The notes beneath the pieces are model-generated. The model searched no databases and had not been told where the DNA came from. It was given only the letters and a program-made list of their open reading frames with translations. Below, piece after piece: positions 8,201 through 19,518 of a stretch of DNA of 21,098 bases (position 1 is its first letter; each line of letters begins with the position of its first letter). The stretch comes from Pigoraptor vietnamica (Eukaryota; Opisthokonta; Filasterea): contig CALSCQ010000879.1 of assembly GCA_943704525.1 (NCBI GenBank), positions 1 to 21,098 of the forward strand, written 5' to 3'. A program made the translations under genes and the position numbers.

Positions 8201-10766
8201 GTGCGTGCCTAACATACCCCTGCACACGCACACGCACACGCACACGCACACGCACACGCACACGCACGCACACGCACACGCACACGCGCACGCGCACGCA
8301 CGCACGCACATACTTTCTTTCACACACACGCACACAAACACACACCAAACGCAACAGGACGAGCGCATCGGCGAGCGCATCATCAAGAGCATCGCCCCTT
8401 CGATCTACGGCCACGAGGACATTAAGACGGCCCTTGCGCTGTCCATGTTCGGCGGTGAGCCCAAGGTCAGCGGGAACACGCGGCTGAGGGGCGACATCAA
8501 CGTGCTCCTCCTCGGCGACCCCGGCACTGCCAAGTCGCAGGTGCGTGCGACAACTGGCGGACAGTCACACGTAATTGCCGTACGCGCTTCGCCCCATAAG
8601 GCCCCTGCCCCTGATGTTTGATTTTGCGGCTTCGGTCTGGTGAACTGCCAATTGTGTCATTTCTCACACGCGCTTGTTCGTTCTCTTCCTCAGTTCCTCA
8701 AGTACGTCGAGAAGACGTCGCCGCGTGTCGTGTTCACGACCGGCCAAGGCGCGTCGGCCGTCGGTCTTACGGCGTCGGTGCACCGCGACCCCGTCATGCG
8801 CGAGTGGACCCTCGAGGGTGGTGCGCTCGTGCTTGCCGACAAGGGTGCGTAGGAACAGCTGCCGTAATCACCGCGTCCTCTTCTCCGGCATTCTATCATT
8901 AAGATGTTTCGTGTATGCGAACATACGCAAGCACTCTGCCGCTTCACACACCCAATCGCCTCTCCGCTCTGTGACAGGCATGTTTCATGTATGCGAACAT
9001 ACGCAACGCTTCACACACTTAATGCGAGCATACGCAAGCACTCTCCCGCTTCACCCACTTAAGCGCCTCTCCGCCCATGACAGGCATCTGCCTTATCGAC
9101 GAGTTTGACAAGATGAACGACCAGGACCGCACGTCCATCCACGAGGCCATGGAGCAGCAGTCCATCTCGATCTCGAAGGCCGGCATCGTGACGTCGCTGC
9201 AGGCCCGCTGCTCTGTCGTCGCCGCCGCGAACCCCATCAAGGGACGGTACGACCCCGGCCTCACGTTTGCGCAGAACGTGGAGCTCACGGAGCCCATCCT
9301 CTCGCGCTTCGACATTCTCTGCGTGGTGGGTGACGGGTGTGCGCGTGCGAGATGTCAGTCGCCAGCGGCGGCAGTGATTAGCTGAAGCCGCAACTTTCGC
9401 TCCTTCCACCGAGCTGTCTTGCCTCGCAATGTATTTACGAGCTTACCCACCCTTCTGTTCCCCTCGTAAGGTCCGCGACGTCGTCGACCCCGTCATGGAC
9501 GAGCAGCTCGCGTCCTTTGTCGTGTCGAGTCACGTGAAGAACCACCCGAGCGCCGCACACGACGCCGAGATGGAGGACGCCGCCGCCCCCGTGCGCCCGT
9601 CGCAGCCGCACGGCGACGTCGAGGCCATTCCCCAGGAGCTTCTCAAGAAGTACATTGTGTACGCGCGCCAGAAGGTCCGCCCGAAGCTGCAGAACGTCGA
9701 CCAGGACAAGCTGAGCTCTGTTTACGCGGAACTGCGCCGCGAGTCGATGGTGGGTATGGGCGGACGCTGCTACTGCGCTTTCCGTTGGTGTTGTAATTGT
9801 GTGAGCTTATATGCGCCCACGTGTGCGTGCGTATGTGTGTATGGGAGCGTGCGTGCGTGTCTGTTCCGTTATCTGTAGACCCCTTACGTGTGGGCAGTCC
9901 CCGATCGTTGACCCTCCCTCCCTCACCGTGTGCAGACGACCGGCAGCATTCCCATCACTGTGCGTTATGTCGAGTCGATGATCCGCATGAGCGAGGCGCA
10001 CGCGCGCATGCACCTCCGCGACCACGTGCGCGACGACGACGTTAACGTGGCCATTCGCGTCATGCTCGACTCGTTCGTGTCGACGCAGAAGTTCTCTGTC
10101 ATGAAGACCCTCCGAAAGGTGCGACCGTCGAACGCTCTTGTGCGACGTGCCATGTCGTGCGTTGTCGCATGCGTTTTGGCGATGTTGTGACATGATGGTC
10201 GCGTTTATCCTCCCAACACAATGGCTTGCGTGCTTAGCGCCTAACACACCATCCCTCTCGCCCCTGCAGTCCCTTTCGCGCTACATTACGTACAAGCGCG
10301 ACAACAACGAGCTGCTCTACTACGTGCTCCAGTCGCTCGTCCGCGAGACGACGCAGTACCTGCAGAACAAGCACCAGGGCGAGCTGCCCAGCTTCATCGA
10401 GATTGAGCGCAAGGACTTTGAGGCCCGGGTATGCGTCACTGTTGCGTCGCCATGCCTCGTATCTCGCATTGTCGGCACTATTGTCACTCGTGTCTGTGCG
10501 CCCACTTCTTTGTGTCACGTGTCTGCTCGCGCCGTGCGTCAATGCTCTTCGACTTTGTCTTCCATCGCCTCCGCAGTTTGAGAGTGAATGTGAGCTAAGC
10601 AGTCCGCACTGAATGCTAAGTGCGCCCCACCCATCTCTTGTTCCTCGCTCCGCAGGCTCGCCAGCTCAACGTGTACGATCTCTCGACGTTCCTCAAGAGC
10701 GATCTCTTCACGAAGAACGACTTTGTGCTCGACGGAAAGAGGAATGTCATCATCAAGCGCTTCTGA
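5253..10766 (+). CDS. MCM2: MCM2, replicative helicase subunit
   Basis: MCM2 is one of six AAA+ subunits of the MCM2-7 ring that unwinds DNA at replication forks. Eighteen exons give 894 aa: 5253-5255, 5331-5428, 5550-5663, 5747-5933, 6040-6105, 6345-6477, 6716-6981, 7120-7266, 7449-7505, 7602-7791, 7990-8105, 8358-8540, 8694-8844, 9084-9325, 9471-9749, 9936-10118, 10270-10428, 10656-10766. The N-terminus is Arg-rich with an SSP site, then strongly acidic, as in other MCM2 proteins with their kinase targets and histone-binding region. A zinc finger (CVKC at 319-322, CPEC at 342-345) is followed by the helicase domain: Walker [10 protein letters not shown] (about 512-520), Walker B LIDEFD (574-579) and arginine finger SRFD (R645). 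The C-terminus has the conserved lid and winged-helix region. Total length is typical. Exon 1 is only the ATG; an internal Met in exon 2 is the alternative start. E2F-like sites lie upstream. Confidence 0.97.
6146..6255. repeat. (GT/GC)n tract in MCM2 intron 5
   Basis: A sense-strand GTGTGTGCGTGC-type microsatellite fills much of the intron between 6105 and 6345. It extends the same bases found at the GTGTGT donor. Confidence 0.9.
8221..8335. repeat. (CACG)n/(CA)n tract in MCM2 intron 11
   Basis: CACACG hexamers followed by CACGCA repeats occupy the 3' half of intron 11, up to about 20 bp before the acceptor. Here the sense strand carries CA, unlike most introns in this window. Confidence 0.93.
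8911..9087. repeat. Tandem duplication of the MCM2 intron 13 acceptor region
   Basis: A unit of about 64 bp beginning GCGAACATACGCAAGC and ending TGACAGGCAT occurs at 8917-8981 and again at 9024-9087, with a shorter partial copy between them. The last copy ends in the real acceptor (exon 14 starts at 9084) and includes the first exon bases. The first copy carries an equivalent unused GACAG at 8973-8977. Using it would add 106 nt, shift the frame and reach a stop soon after. Confidence 0.88.
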
Positions 10767-11174
10767 GCATGCAAACTTTGCACTCGCTTTGTCACACGTG
10801 TATGTGTCTTCGTGGTCGTTTTTTCTACTGCCTCGCTCTTCTACCGCGTCTGCGCCTTCGCTTGCTGCCTTGCTGCGTTGCGTCACCGCGTGCTCGTCCG
10901 CGTTTCTGCGAAATACAAGCCAATGTGCACAAATTTATCCAGATTGATCGATTAATTGACTCTGTGTGTGTGTGTATGTGTGTGTGTGTGTGTGCGCGCG
11001 CGCGCGCCTGGGTCGAATTGCCTGTGGCGCAGCGATGTCCATTACTATAGACCCCCGGTGATCGCGCACGCAGAGTAACACTCTTTCGAGGGATTTGTAT
11101 TCACTTTACTCCGCGATGTCCACGTCTCTGAATAGCCGTGTCGACTCCGTCCATTCCGTCGCAGTTCGGCGCAC
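10767..11174. other. Tail-to-tail intergenic region with microsatellite
   Basis: This gap between the MCM2 stop and the Myb-gene stop should hold both 3' UTRs. It contains a (GT)n tract at about 10963-10993 running straight into (GC)n to about 11007, a potential Z-DNA-forming sequence. No gene is evident. Confidence 0.7.
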
Positions 11175-11360
11175 TCACTTGGGCTCTCCCGCGGCAGTGG
11201 GCGGATTGCTCGCGTCGTCGTCGTCCACAAGCTCGGGGTACCGCGTCTGGACGGACCGCAAGTAATCGAGCTTCTGCTCAAACGTCATGGCCTCCCTGTG
11301 GGTGCGCTCATGTTAGAGAAAGCGCTAGCGTTACACGTGTGTGTGCGTGTGCGTGTGAAA

Positions 11361-11406
<46 letters not shown>

Positions 11407-12398
11407 ATAATCAGACACAACGCGGCATCACACGCACCGTCCACTCATGAGCTTGACGAGGTGTGACCACTTTCGCGAGATGAAGAGCGGACTCCACGCC
11501 CATCCCTGGAAGAGCGTCTTCCACACAATCTCGCTCTCGTCCTCGGCGCCGCTGTTGTACTGCGCAAAGCCAAAACGCACGCAATGAATAACTACTATTA
11601 GGATGCTCACTTGTAAACGACGTTTGTGCATGTGATCATAGAGCAGATATAAAGCGGCCCACAGAGCGAGGGAGACTATAGGGGTGGCAGCAAATTGACA
11701 CAGCGCGAGCAAGACGCAACAGGCCCATTGCTTGTGCACGCACGCAGTACGTAACCGGCCACGCACCAGCACTTCGAGCATCTTGCGCGTGTCCGACTCT
11801 GACCACTGCGTGTTGGGGCTCACAGACTCCTTCAAATTGACGTCCTCGTACCACTTGACGCGGCACTGGCGCTCGCTGCGTGTGCCGACCATCTCCGCCA
11901 CGTTCACCCACGGCACGTTCGCATCCACCCTGCGGCCACACGCACGTGAGCGACATGAGCACTCCACGTGTGCGACATGAGCACTCCACGTGTGCGACAT
12001 GAGCACTCCACGTGTGCGACATGAGCACTCCACGTGTGCGACATGAGCACTCCACGTGTGCGACATGAGCACTCCGCGACAGACCGCAGTTCGTGGCAGT
12101 CGTAGGGGTGAACAACCCATCGACTCGAGCACTCCGCAACAGAGAGAAAGGAACATACAGAAACACAAGACGCACGGAGGTCAAACGCACCGCTCGCCAA
12201 TCTTCGTGCCGGTGAGCGCGTGCACCGCCGCAGACAGCTTCTCGACCTCCTCCTGCGTCCACTGCCCTTTCCTCTCTCCCGCCATCTGGCGCCACCTGTC
12301 ACGGCACGACCCGGCACTCCTGCACACGAATGAAGTGCAAACGAAACGTTCTTGAGCTCTCGAGGCCAACACTGATGTCCCGTACACAACAACGACAT

Positions 12399-12450
<52 letters not shown>

Positions 12451-13499
12451 GCACGCACACACACACACACGGCACCTGTTAAGCTTCAAGCCAATCTGCT
12501 TCCAGTCGTGTCCAGTGCTCGCGACGAGCTGGCGGAGGCGCTCGTCCTCTTCGGGTGTGTAGCGGCCGCGGTTGTTGTTGGCATCGTACGCCCGCATCAC
12601 GTGACGGTAGACGTTGAAGAGGGGGCGCCCGAGCCCCTTGGCCGCGCGCCGCCAAAAGTCGCGGTTTCCCTCCGATTTTGTGAGGAGTGCGTCGATGTCG
12701 TTGCCGAGATTGTTCTCGCGCAGGTACTCCTAAGAAGGGCAACGGAGACGTGCAGGTGAGCACGCAAGCACATGTCTCCCACAACCAATATACCACAAAC
12801 ACACGCACGCGCACATACCGCATGCACATGTGCACACTATGACACACATACAAGACATACACACACGCACACGCACACGCACACGCACACGCACGCACAC
12901 GCACACCAAAAGGGGCTGCAACCTCCGTCAATGTACAAAGGGACGGCCCCACACACGGCAAGGCCACCAAGCTCAACACCGACCTGGATGTTCTCCTGCA
13001 ACTGCTGCGTCTCCTTATTCGTCCACTTTCCCGTCTTCCACACCACGCCCTGGTCTCCCAATTGCCTCAATTGCTTCGACGTGATCCACATCTGGGTCAC
13101 GTCCGTCTCTGGCGAAAGCATCGGCCCATCCCCCTCAAACCGCCGACGACGCCGCCCCACGCTGGCGTCCTGCACCTCCGCGCGCGCCGTTCCCCGCACC
13201 CCGCGCTTCTTTCCGGAGATATCCCCATCGTATCCCTCCATTGCGCTCCCCAACGAAGGCTCCGGGATGCCCGCCGCAAGGCTCGCAGACGCGTGCCCGT
13301 ACACGTCCCCCTGCCCGGCCGGGTCCTCTGCCGTCGCCGCGCCAAGCATGTCGTGCTCTTCATCGCTCTCGCCCTCACCAAGCTCGGCATCCTCCTCAGC
13401 GTGCTCGTCATCTTCGTCGAGGTCCTCTGTGCGGCGCCGCTTGGCGAGATGGTCGTCCTGATCGTCAGTCGCCTTCCGCTTATCGCCCTCGCTGCACAT
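11175..13499 (-). CDS. Reb1/TTF1-type Myb DNA-binding protein
   Basis: Leftward exons 13499-12984, 12729-12476, 12319-12191, 11929-11767, 11559-11438 and 11295-11175 give 434 aa with all phases closed. Residues 1 to about 140 are acidic and low in complexity, with basic nuclear-localisation-like runs (KRKATDD, AKRRR, GRRRRRF). From about residue 155 come Myb/SANT-like repeats: WTNKETQQLQENIQEYL; GRYTPEEDERLRQLV with HDWKQIGLKLNRS and CRDRWRQM (about 227-269); GQWTQEEVEKLSAAV with VPWVNVAEMVGTRSERQC and VKWYEDVN (about 275-331); and a last repeat starting QWSESDTRKML. This layout, with the CRDRWR and TRSxxQCxxKWY signatures, matches yeast Reb1, animal TTF1 (Pol I termination and fork-barrier factors) and DMTF1. 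Those proteins bind DNA in the nucleus. Which of the three is the true counterpart cannot be settled here, so no symbol is given. It is convergent with MCM2 and divergent from FAM72. Confidence 0.78.
11337..11405. repeat. (GT)n microsatellite in intron 5 of the Myb gene
   Basis: A long plus-strand GT tract that reads (CA)n in the sense of the leftward gene. It is the second exception to the sense-GT trend of introns here. Confidence 0.95.
11951..12075. repeat. 22-bp minisatellite in intron 4 of the Myb gene
   Basis: Five perfect head-to-tail copies of a 22-bp unit starting CGACATGAGCACTCCACGTG occupy 11951-12060, followed by a partial copy at 12061-12075. A further degenerate GAGCACTCCGC lies near 12126. 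Each full unit contains the palindrome CACGTG, the binding core of bHLH/E-box factors. The unit length is not a multiple of three, so it is not coding. Perfect identity implies recent expansion. Confidence 0.97.
12397..12470. repeat. (CA)n microsatellite in intron 2 of the Myb gene
   Basis: In the sense of the leftward gene this is (GT)n beginning within a few bases of the donor GTGCCGTGTG at 12475, so the microsatellite appears to grow out of the splice donor. Confidence 0.95.
12858..12905. repeat. (CACACG)n tract in intron 1 of the Myb gene
   Basis: A CACGCA/CACACG microsatellite lies midway through the intron between exons 1 and 2. It reads GT-rich in the sense strand. Confidence 0.9.
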
Positions 13500-13950
13500 T
13501 GAAGCGGTTAGATTAACAGCGGGTTTAAGGCTGCTTCGAACTTCTCAACAACGCCGGTGGCACACAGCCTCTGTACGTGTCCACGCATCACACACCCTGC
13601 GCGCTTGACCATTCTCGTCGTCACGGAGCAGGCCGCTCTGCGAACGCTAGAGCGCTAGTCTTGCCACGTGCCGCGGGGAGTAAACTGCAATCTACCACAG
13701 ATGAGTGCGATGCCCTTCCGTCACGTTGAACAACGCCCGATATGCTTTGTGTGTGCGTGTGTGCTTGTGCATGTGAGTGCGTATGTGTGCGTGCGTGCGC
13801 ATGAAGTGTGCGTGTGTGAGTCGAGTGCGTGTGCTGGATTTTGAACAATTTTGGCGCCACTGCAAAAAAAAAGGTGATTTTCATACGGGGTAATAAATGC
13901 ATCACTCGGCTTGACTATGGGGCTCACTATGGAGATTGAAATCCGGGGCA

Positions 13951-14021
13951 GCGCTAATAAAAATCCAAATAAATTTTTTTTTCAATCCGGGGCCGACAAA
14001 AAATGAAAAATTTATTAGCGC
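13951..14021. repeat. AT-rich inverted repeat, 11-bp arms
   Basis: GCGCTAATAAA at 13951-13961 and TTTATTAGCGC at 14011-14021 are perfect inverted copies separated by 49 bp of A/T-rich DNA. Overlapping this, AATCCGGGGC occurs directly repeated at about 13940 and 13984. The block stands out from the GC-rich surroundings and lies about 450-550 bp from the Myb-gene start. There is no transposase and no target-site duplication that I can see. Confidence 0.8.
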
Positions 14022-14613
14022 AAAATGTAAGCGAGATTTCGGTTATTTATTGATCACGTGTGCGTCATCACACTTTCAAATTCAAATTTTCCACATGGCA
14101 TCTGGACACCCACACGCAACTTACGCACCGCACTACCGCACAACGGGTGGGGGAGGCAAACCACCAATTTTTGCTGTCGCCGTTCGTTCACACGACATAA
14201 TTTCAAATATCCGACCCCGCATCGGTACAAGCCGGTGGCTTCATACTCATTCTTTGCGTCACAGTCGCCGTTTGCTTTCGTCGAACACATACCAGGCATA
14301 CCGCAGCCGTTACTCTTTTCGGAAAACCGCGTCGAGGGCTCCGCGCTTAGACACACACACCGACCCACAAGAATTCCTCGCCTCCCATTCACACGGAGTC
14401 CATAAGTGGGTGCAGAAAAAGCCACACGGTTGCGGCCCTTCCGTTTTAGGCGCGCCCTCAAAATTTTGGGGGTTTTTCTCTGCGCCCACATACTCATCCA
14501 CCCGAGTGGTTCTCCGTTCCTCCCTTTTCTTTTCAGCGATTGCGCGCATCACATCGCCCTTCAACACTCGCGAATCCGCTCGAAAAGTCGACTCTCCCGA
14601 TCGACTTTCAAAG

Positions 14614-14717
14614 GTGCGTCACTTCGGATCTCAGGTGGATTCACGTTTGCGGTCTCTACGCAGTTTCCTCACTCTCATATGTTGCATCCAACTCACTTTC
14701 TCGTCGCTCGCTCGCAG
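14614..14717 (+). other. Putative 5' UTR intron of FAM72
   Basis: AAAG|GTGCGT at 14613/14614 and CGCTCGCAG ending at 14717 form a canonical donor and acceptor pair enclosing 104 nt, seven bases before the FAM72 ATG. Splicing it shifts the open frame that otherwise runs into FAM72 from upstream, which supports starting the protein at 14725. Confidence 0.6.
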
Positions 14718-14724
14718 CGCCAAG

Positions 14725-15894
<1,170 letters not shown>

Positions 15895-16187
15895 CGAGTC
15901 ACTCGTCTATGATTTTGCCACACCTGCACGCGCACTCGCACACACACACACTTATACCTTTGACATCGTTGACCGCGGCCCTTGTAAGGTGCGCGTCGAG
16001 CTTGTGCTTTGCAAAGTACCAGCAAAATATATGCATGAAACTAAGCGCTGTTCCGTCTGTTCCAAGAGATAGAAGAGAGCACATACACTCAAGGCTACAC
16101 TGCTGCAACACCTCTCGCATCCTTATACAATCGCCAGCCGAGAAGTGCATTAGAAAGCGCACAAACGCCGTGCCACGCAAGTCCGGC

Positions 16188-18376
16188 TCAGTCGTCTTCA
16201 TCGCTCGATATCGCGCGCCTTCGCTTCTGCTTTCCGCGAGCGCCCTTTGCGCCGTCGCTCTCCTCTTCCTCGGAATCGCTGGTCGCCGCGCCCCTCCTGC
16301 GCTTTGCACTCCCACCGCGGCCCTCCGGCTCGCTCGCCTTCTTCGCTTCGGTCAGCTTGCGCGATTCGGCCTCGTCGTCGCGCGCTTTCCTGCGTGTGCT
16401 ACGCAAGAGAATCACGTTTCTTCAGCACAACACTCAAACGACGGAATAGCACACACATACACAGACGTACGCGCGTTTCAATCTCTCTCTCCACATCGCT
16501 TTCCCCCCCTTTCCCCATTCTCCTGACAGGATCGACACTCACTGTCGAAAGTTGGAATAGTCCTCCTCCTCTTCTTCTTCATCGCTGTCCAACAACTCGT
16601 CACTGTCCTCGTCCCTCCGTCCGCGGCCGCTCTTTCGGCGAGGCGCATCCTCCAGAAAATCAGCATCGAGCCTTTGCTCCGTGTCATCAGTCACCTGCGC
16701 GTTTTCCGATTGCAAGTGCATGGTCAGCACTATCACACAGACACACACACGGCGACTCGCGAAACAATGCGCGCCGGACGAGAATCGCACTCGCGCCGTG
16801 AGCACACGAGCACACGAGCACACGAGCGCAAGAGCGCAGATGCGAAGTCCCACCTTCTGCCGCCTGTTTGCCGACTGCTCCCTGTTCTTGAGCAAGTCGT
16901 CGAATTCCTTCGCCTTCTTTTCTTGGTAGGCCCGCGGGTCCATCGTCTCGGTAAACTTCTTCACCTGCGCGTTCACAGACGCATCCGAACAAGGGCATTA
17001 GCACTCCGCACAATACACGCAGGCGCGTATATGCACACAATCATGCACACCCACACACCCACACACAGACACACAGACACACAGGCACGCAGACAAGAGC
17101 ACCCGCACACAATTCCACGCGATCCAACCTTGGCCGTCTTGATGAATCTGTCTGCGAGCGCCAGCGTGAGCTTCTTGTGCGTGTCGCTTGCCATGGAAAT
17201 GGGTCGGAATGTGAGCTTGGTGGGAAGCAGCCCGTATGCCACGTGCATGCTCTCGGCCTCCGCCGGCGCGTCTTCACCGGCCGGAGGAACGACCTGTTGC
17301 AGCGAATACAGCTGCAAGTTCTCCGCGGCGATGTCCTGAACCACGTGACAATACGTCAGAATGTGTCCGAACAACATAAATATTACCGGCGTGGGGAGAT
17401 CATTGGTCAACCAAGCAAATAGAAGTACGAAAGCAAGCGCACTCAAAGCGCACTCCCAGCGCACGCACCTTCTCGAGCACCTCAAAGACCTCCCGCCCGA
17501 GGTGGAACGTCAGCGAATTGTCCGACCAGCGGACGAAGCGGGCGTTGCTCTCAATGCGCTCGACGCCGTCGGCGCCCTTGACCACGCGGTGGCGGATCGT
17601 GTTCTCCACCTTGAGCTTAAGCCGCTCTTGGCCGTCCTGCAGCGGAAAAGCAACGCATTCGTCTCAGCGCATGCAAAAGAAACAGGTACACGAGAGTCAT
17701 CCGTGGATGCATGAAGCGAACGGAGCCCGCGCAAAGCACAGGCGCACAATACACAATGGAGTTCCGATGTTCCTTCACGCACCTTGCTCAGAACCGTCTC
17801 CGTCGAGTACTCCTCGCTGTATGTCTGCGGGTCAAACGCCGCCTTCGGGCCCGTTGCGATGCTCAGGAAGTTCGGCAGTCGCATGTAGTAGAGCTGCAAT
17901 CGTCACAGAGACGTGAGTTTATGGAGCAGTTGGCGTGAAAGTCGGTCCGTGGTCGCCAAAAATTGTGTGCAGGAGGGTGTGCGTGCACGTGTCTGCAAGC
18001 ACGCGTGCGTAAGCCCCACCTGAGATCCGAGGGTTGGCAGCCGCTTGAGCGTATGTTCAATAACAACCTCCTCCCCCTTGGGCTCGCTCGCATCCCTCTC
18101 CCTCTGCGACTCGCCCACAGCGCCCTCCCCGCCCTCCAAATCGTCCTCGTCCTCTTCATCGGACCCAAACAAGTCCTTGGCCGAGTGAGCGCGTCCCTGC
18201 GATGTGGGCGCAGTGCCACGTGCCGGCGACTCGGCGTGCGCATCGGAATCGTTCGCCTTGGCCGCATCGTCGTCAGAGTCGTCTCCAAAGAGATCGGCGG
18301 CGCTCACCCTCGTCTGCCCTTGCTTTTCGCTCGCGTCATCGCCAGTGGTAGCCCCTGTGGGCTCACTGTCGTCCAT
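16188..18376 (-). CDS. LEO1: LEO1, Paf1 complex subunit
   Basis: Leftward exons 18376-18020, 17893-17783, 17636-17469, 17335-17129, 16964-16854, 16694-16543 and 16398-16188 give 438 aa, all in phase. LEO1 is part of the Paf1 complex, which travels with RNA polymerase II and supports elongation, H2B ubiquitination and H3K4/K36 methylation. Residues 1-119 are acidic and probably disordered, with a repeated motif, [13 protein letters not shown] and [15 protein letters not shown]. The conserved Leo1 core follows: [13 protein letters not shown] (about 121), [33 protein letters not shown] (about 184-202), then LPTKLTFRP and [11 protein letters not shown]. The C-terminus is charged: Lys/Arg-rich [17 protein letters not shown], then Asp/Glu runs ([12 protein letters not shown]), then a basic SAKRRRG and KQKRRR tail ending in SSDEDD, as in other LEO1 proteins. 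Length is close to the yeast protein. It is divergent from the ceramidase gene and convergent with FAM72. Confidence 0.94.
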
Positions 18377-19053
18377 TTGTGTGTCTCCAAGCCCGCCTAC
18401 ACGCGCGCACGCGGGGTGGGCGTGCGGGCGAAATGTAACGACGCCGTCTAATGCCCGTTTCTGTTATAACGGAAGTGCGTGAGTAAGTTCGTATGATACC
18501 GTACAGTGAGGGAAGCAGTGGCGTATTATATCTCAGAAGGAGCACCGACGAAACGCCCAAGTGCTTGTGCGTGTGCGTGTGCGTGTGTGTGTCGGAGTGT
18601 GTCAGCTGTGCAAGCGGCACAGAGCTCGGCTGAAAAGGAATCCCACTGCCGAGATATCGCTTATTTTGTGGCTTATTACGACAGCATTTCGCAAAAAGTA
18701 AAATACGCAATCCCTCAATTTCAATACATAATCATACTGGGTATTATCAGCGCATTTATTACTTATTTAGGGTGTTTATTTCGGTGCCAGATCACAAGGG
18801 CGCCCCAACCGACGCAGCGATTGGTCCGTCGAATTGCCGTCGGAGGATTTTCCACCGTTCGAACGCACACACACGCTCTCTCTCTCTCTCACACACACGC
18901 ACACACGCGCAGTGTGGCTGTTTGTGTGCTGTCTCTGTGTGTCCGATTGTCACTGCGCATCATACTCTCTGCGTTTGCACGAAATAGAAGATCGCTCTTC
19001 TCGCTGTTGCGTTGCGTCGATTGAGTCTTTGTGCTAAAAATCGAACGCGAACA
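18377..19053. promoter_or_regulatory. Divergent promoter region (LEO1 / ceramidase)
   Basis: This 677-bp gap separates two start codons pointing away from each other. It has a short (GTGCGT)n tract near 18567-18592, an AT-rich core (about 18655-18780), an inverted CCAAT box (ATTGG at 18820-18824) and a CA/CT-rich stretch (18867-18911). No clear TATA box, E2F-like site or gene is seen. Confidence 0.6.
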
Positions 19054-19468
19054 ATGGCGCGCGCTCGCCTCGTCGTGGCGCTTGTCGCCTGTCTCGCGGC
19101 GTGCGCTGCGGCGCTTCCGAAGACCGACGGCGATGTATACCAGATTGGCACCGGCATCGCCGACTGCACGGGCCCTGCTGCGGACGTGAACATGGTGCGT
19201 GTGCTCGTAGATGCCCTTCTTGCGCCGATGGATTACAAGTAATAGAGTTTTGGGAATCACGAGGGACGCAGAGGGAGGCTTGTGTGGCGTTAGGTTCGCG
19301 TTGACTCACGTTGTTCTGAGGACGTTATCTCTGTTGCAGATGGGCTATGCCATGCCCCAGCAGACCGCCAAGGGCATCCACTTCCGGTGCGTCGTTGTGC
19401 GCTCATATCGTTCTCGTCGCGTTCGCAACTGCAATATCTTCTTGTGCGCATGTCTCTCTGCGCGTTGC

Positions 19469-19518
<50 letters not shown>

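Larger units (their letters stand above)
13500..14724. other. Divergent intergenic region (Myb gene / FAM72)
   Basis: This 1.2-kb stretch holds both promoters. It contains a GT-rich tract (about 13748-13833), an E2F-like TTTTGGCGCCA at 13849-13859, an AT-rich block with an inverted repeat at 13951-14021, and a probable FAM72 5' UTR intron (14614-14717). Several frames stay open for more than 100 codons between 13936 and 14720. Their translations match no family I know and lack the GC-rich codon use of the neighbouring exons, so I do not call a gene. Confidence 0.6.

Noticed and set aside
8196-8621. Open frame through the CA tract and MCM2 exon 12
   Set aside because: The His-Thr run comes from an intronic microsatellite; MCM2 phase and motifs place the exon at 8358-8540.
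11951-12075. CRISPR-like array
   Set aside because: The units are directly adjacent with no unique spacers, in a eukaryotic intron. It is a minisatellite.
13951-14021. DNA transposon terminal inverted repeats
   Set aside because: The arms are only 71 bp apart end to end, there is no coding capacity and no target-site duplication was seen; kept only as an inverted repeat.
14054-14497. 147-codon minus-strand frame with several cysteines
   Set aside because: No recognisable domain, no splice context and several equally open competing frames in the same stretch.
13936-14724. N-terminal extension of FAM72 by the upstream open frame
   Set aside because: A canonical donor and acceptor pair (14614-14717, 104 nt) breaks the frame just before the ATG at 14725. 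The upstream translation also lacks similarity and the codon bias of real exons.
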